DNA from: Acidobacteriaceae bacterium
GTDB lineage: Bacteria > Acidobacteriota > Terriglobia > Terriglobales > Acidobacteriaceae
Reading direction: 5' to 3'
NCBI GenBank assembly: GCA_030044455.1
Contig: JASHVU010000004.1
Location: 1-6,951 of the forward strand
DNA: 6,951 bases
A program made the translations under genes and the position numbers. Each line of letters opens with the position of its first letter. Within the stretch, counting starts at the first letter, position 1. Of the stretch, positions 5,325 to 6,951 are shown piece by piece. The notes beneath the pieces were generated by a model. It was given only the letters and a program-made list of their open reading frames with translations. It ran no database searches and was not told the DNA's origin.

Positions 5325-6629
5325 TCACTCCAGTATCTGCATGTCGAGCGGCGAAACCAGCATGCAATCCATGGTGCGCACCGAGTCAAGCGCGCGCTTG
5401 AGGGCCGATGATTTGCAAGGCTCGACGGTGACCACGAAAGGTAACGCGTGGGCCGGAAAACCGGGTTTTTGCACGATGGCGCGAATGTTGATCTGCTCGT
5501 TGGCCAGCGCAGTGGTAATGGCAGCCACGATGCCGGGGCGGTCCATGACCAGAAAGCGGATGTAATGGGGGACCTCGAACTCTGCGCCTACGTGCGCGGG
5601 CGCGGACGGAATCTCGACGCGGCGCGAACCGTGAGCCAGCGCCAGCAGATCGCTGACCACTGCAACCGCCGTGGGATGGCCGCCGGCCCCATGGCCCGAA
5701 AAGACCACATTGCCGCCGTAACGACCACTGGCGATCACCATGTTCTCAGTGTCTTTCGACCAGGCCAGCGGCGAGCGCAAAGCGACCAGCATGGGGCCGA
5801 CGGTGGCGGCAAGGTGGCCCCCTTTACCTTCGTCGACCTGCTCGGCGCGGGCGACCTGGCGGATGGTGCAGCCAAGGTCGCGAGCATAACTGAAGTCGAC
5901 GGCGCTGACCTCGGTAATGGGACGGGGAACAATCTCTTCAGGATCGATCTGCACACGCAGCGCCAGACGCATGAGAATCGCCAGCTTGGCGCGGGCGTCG
6001 AAGCCGCCAACATCTTCAGTGGGGTCGGCCTCGGCGTAGCCTTTGGCCCGGGCCTCAGCCAGCACCGGCGCGTATTCTGCGCCGGTCTCCATTTTGCTCA
6101 GAATAAAATTGCAGGTGCCGTTCAAGATTCCCTGGATGCGCTCGATGCGATCGCCGGCCAGGCCCTGCTCTAGGCCTGGAATCACGGGGATTCCACCGGC
6201 GACGGCCGCGCCGTACTTGAGATGCCCGCCTCGATTCTGGGCAAGCCGCTCGAGATCGATGCCATGAAAGGCGATAAGTTTCTTGTTGGCGGTGACGACG
6301 CTCTTTCCGGATCCCAGGGCCTTGCGAACCCAGGTTCCCGCAGGGTCGAGGCCGCCGGCCAGCTCGACAATTACGTCCACATCGGAGGCGAGCACGGATT
6401 CGGCGTCTTCGCTCCACACCACTCCGGCAGGCGCCCAGTCCACGCGCTTGCGGGCAACATTGCGATTGAAGACGTGGGTAAGCTCAAGGCCCTGCGGCTT
6501 TGATTCCACCAGAATCCGCGCCACCGAACTGCCCACTGTGCCAAAACCAAAGATGGCAATGCGCAACGGATGCTGCGCGGGCGCAATGGACACTTCAACT
6601 GACGATGCAGAAGTACCTGCCTGAGACAC
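5325..6629 (-). CDS. hom: Homoserine dehydrogenase, monofunctional, with C-terminal ACT domain
   Basis: This cytoplasmic enzyme reduces aspartate semialdehyde to homoserine with NAD(P)H, at the branch to threonine, methionine and isoleucine. Its 434 residues are normal for a monofunctional bacterial enzyme with ACT domain. The Rossmann fold begins RIAIFGFGTVGSS (GFGTVG at 28-33). Near 113-118 TANKKL carries the conserved K117. The catalytic segment GYAEADPTEDVGGFDARAK has E200, D211 and K215, at the same spacing as E208, D219 and K223 of the yeast enzyme. GTCNFILSKM (171-180) is also typical. The ACT domain (about 356-434, from YIRFLVMDRPGIVAAI) usually mediates feedback inhibition by threonine. 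The GTG start at 6629 is supported by GAGGAAA at 6642-6636; the first 20 residues are a variable leader. No aspartate kinase or thrC/thrB is adjacent. TATCAT at 6688-6683 (minus) is a possible -10, without a clear -35. Confidence 0.97.
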   Translation of the reverse strand: MSQAGTSASSVEVSIAPAQHPLRIAIFGFGTVGSSVARILVESKPQGLELTHVFNRNVARKRVDWAPAGVVWSEDAESVLASDVDVIVELAGGLDPAGTWVRKALGSGKSVVTANKKLIAFHGIDLERLAQNRGGHLKYGAAVAGGIPVIPGLEQGLAGDRIERIQGILNGTCNFILSKMETGAEYAPVLAEARAKGYAEADPTEDVGGFDARAKLAILMRLALRVQIDPEEIVPRPITEVSAVDFSYARDLGCTIRQVARAEQVDEGKGGHLAATVGPMLVALRSPLAWSKDTENMVIASGRYGGNVVFSGHGAGGHPTAVAVVSDLLALAHGSRRVEIPSAPAHVGAEFEVPHYIRFLVMDRPGIVAAITTALANEQINIRAIVQKPGFPAHALPFVVTVEPCKSSALKRALDSVRTMDCMLVSPLDMQILE

Positions 6630-6635
6630 CTGAGA

Positions 6636-6642
6636 TTTCCTC
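6636..6642 (-). promoter_or_regulatory. Ribosome binding site of hom
   Basis: GAGGAAA on the minus strand lies six bases before the GTG at 6629. It supports that non-ATG start; the next in-frame ATG codons lie well inside the protein. Confidence 0.75.
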
Positions 6643-6702
6643 TTGCTTGAATTGAGTCACCGAGAAAACTGGCGATGATTTGATGATAACTGAGAGAAGC
6701 AG

Positions 6703-6807
6703 TGGTCGGTGATCGGCGATCGGTGGCTCGTGGTCAGCGATCAGCTTCCGGCTACTGGCTACTGGCTACTGGCTTCTGGCTTCTGTTCCCTGTTCTTGGT
6801 TCTCTGG
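6703..6807. repeat. Degenerate heptanucleotide tandem array, about 15 units
   Basis: From 6703 to 6807 the sequence keeps a strict seven-base phase with most units ending in GG. The left block has TGGTCGG (6703), TGATCGG (6710) and CGATCGG (6717). The centre has three identical CTACTGG units (6752-6772), then CTTCTGG (6773) and CTTCTGT (6780). The right block drifts to TCTTGGT (6794) and TCTCTGG (6801). It occupies most of the divergent gap between hom and the gene starting at 6822, so promoters there must sit within or beside it. Heptanucleotide tandem repeats of unknown function are known in heterocystous cyanobacteria; I believe similar ones occur in acidobacteria, but that is from memory. 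Confidence 0.85.
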
Positions 6808-6813
6808 TAGCAT
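6805..6813 (+). promoter_or_regulatory. Extended -10-like motif just before the right-edge gene
   Basis: TGGTAGCAT fits TG-N-TANNAT, with hexamer TAGCAT at 6808-6813, eight bases before the ATG at 6822. The first bases overlap the last unit of the heptamer array. No Shine-Dalgarno sequence lies between it and the ATG, so a leaderless or near-leaderless transcript is possible. Confidence 0.3.
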
Positions 6814-6821
6814 CAAGCCAG

Positions 6822-6951
6822 ATGAGGCGCGGCTTCTCCATTCTCCTGATGCTTGTTTTAGGGTTCGGGCCGCTGTCGTCGTTGATCGTCGGCAGCGGGG
6901 ACGCGAGCCTGCCTGCGTGTTGCAGACGGGACGGGGCGCACCACTGCGCCG
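6822..6951 (+). CDS. Small exported Cys/His-rich protein, partial (3' end beyond window)
   Basis: Only the first 43 residues are present. The N-terminus MRRGFSILLMLVLGFGPLSS has two arginines followed by a hydrophobic stretch, which fits a signal peptide or membrane anchor. After residue 30 comes the motif LPACCRRDGAHHCA, with C33, C34, H40, H41 and C42 clustered as if to bind a metal such as copper, zinc or iron. I recall similar motifs in uncharacterised acidobacterial proteins but cannot name a family or assign a function. The ATG lacks a Shine-Dalgarno site but has a -10-like TAGCAT eight bases upstream. The gene is divergent from hom, with the heptamer array between them. Coding is supported by the coherent leader-plus-motif reading rather than by length. 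Confidence 0.72.
   Translation, partial: MRRGFSILLMLVLGFGPLSSLIVGSGDASLPACCRRDGAHHCA

Noticed and set aside
5448..6173. 241-residue open frame on the plus strand opposite hom
   Set aside because: It lies wholly inside the well-supported hom gene on the other strand, shows no recognisable domain, and is Gly/Ala/Asp/His-rich as expected of an antisense reading in GC-rich DNA.
6703..6807. CRISPR array
   Set aside because: Units are seven bases with no spacers, which is a tandem repeat rather than repeat-spacer organisation.

Overview
This is a bacterial chromosomal window, GC-rich by eye. It most likely comes from an Acidobacteriota genome of the Terriglobia type. That call is inference from three things: a secreted GH78 enzyme paired with a LacI regulator, small Cys/His-rich proteins of a kind common in that group, and degenerate heptanucleotide arrays between genes. 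No marker gene in the window settles it.

Layout. Positions 1-990 (minus) hold most of pstC, the phosphate ABC-transporter permease; its 3' end lies beyond the left edge. Diverging from it, 1127-3595 (plus) encodes a secreted GH78-type alpha-L-rhamnosidase-like glycosidase. Next on the same strand, 3786-4853 encodes a LacI-family repressor that probably controls the glycosidase. The convergent gap 4854-5021 holds a compact inverted-repeat element of about 114 bp, either a MITE-like relic or a structured RNA. On the minus strand, 5325-6629 is homoserine dehydrogenase (hom) with its ACT domain. It is followed at 5228-5022 by a 68-residue protein with a putative zinc site. The right edge (6822 onward, plus) starts a small exported Cys/His-rich protein, cut by the window end.

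How the parts relate. Three functions are juxtaposed: phosphate uptake, regulated plant- or polysaccharide-glycoside breakdown, and the threonine/methionine branch of aspartate-family amino acid synthesis. Only the GH78-LacI pair looks functionally linked: same strand, adjacent, and a shared GTGCAAAATC word upstream of both. hom and the small zinc protein may be co-transcribed.

The most interesting signals are non-coding. They are a 15-unit degenerate heptamer array filling the hom upstream region (6703-6807), a second period-7/8 tract just after hom (5262-5324), and the inverted-repeat element at 4869-4982. I see no RNA gene, CRISPR array, defence system, phage gene or intact insertion sequence. 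No gap between genes exceeds 300 bases.
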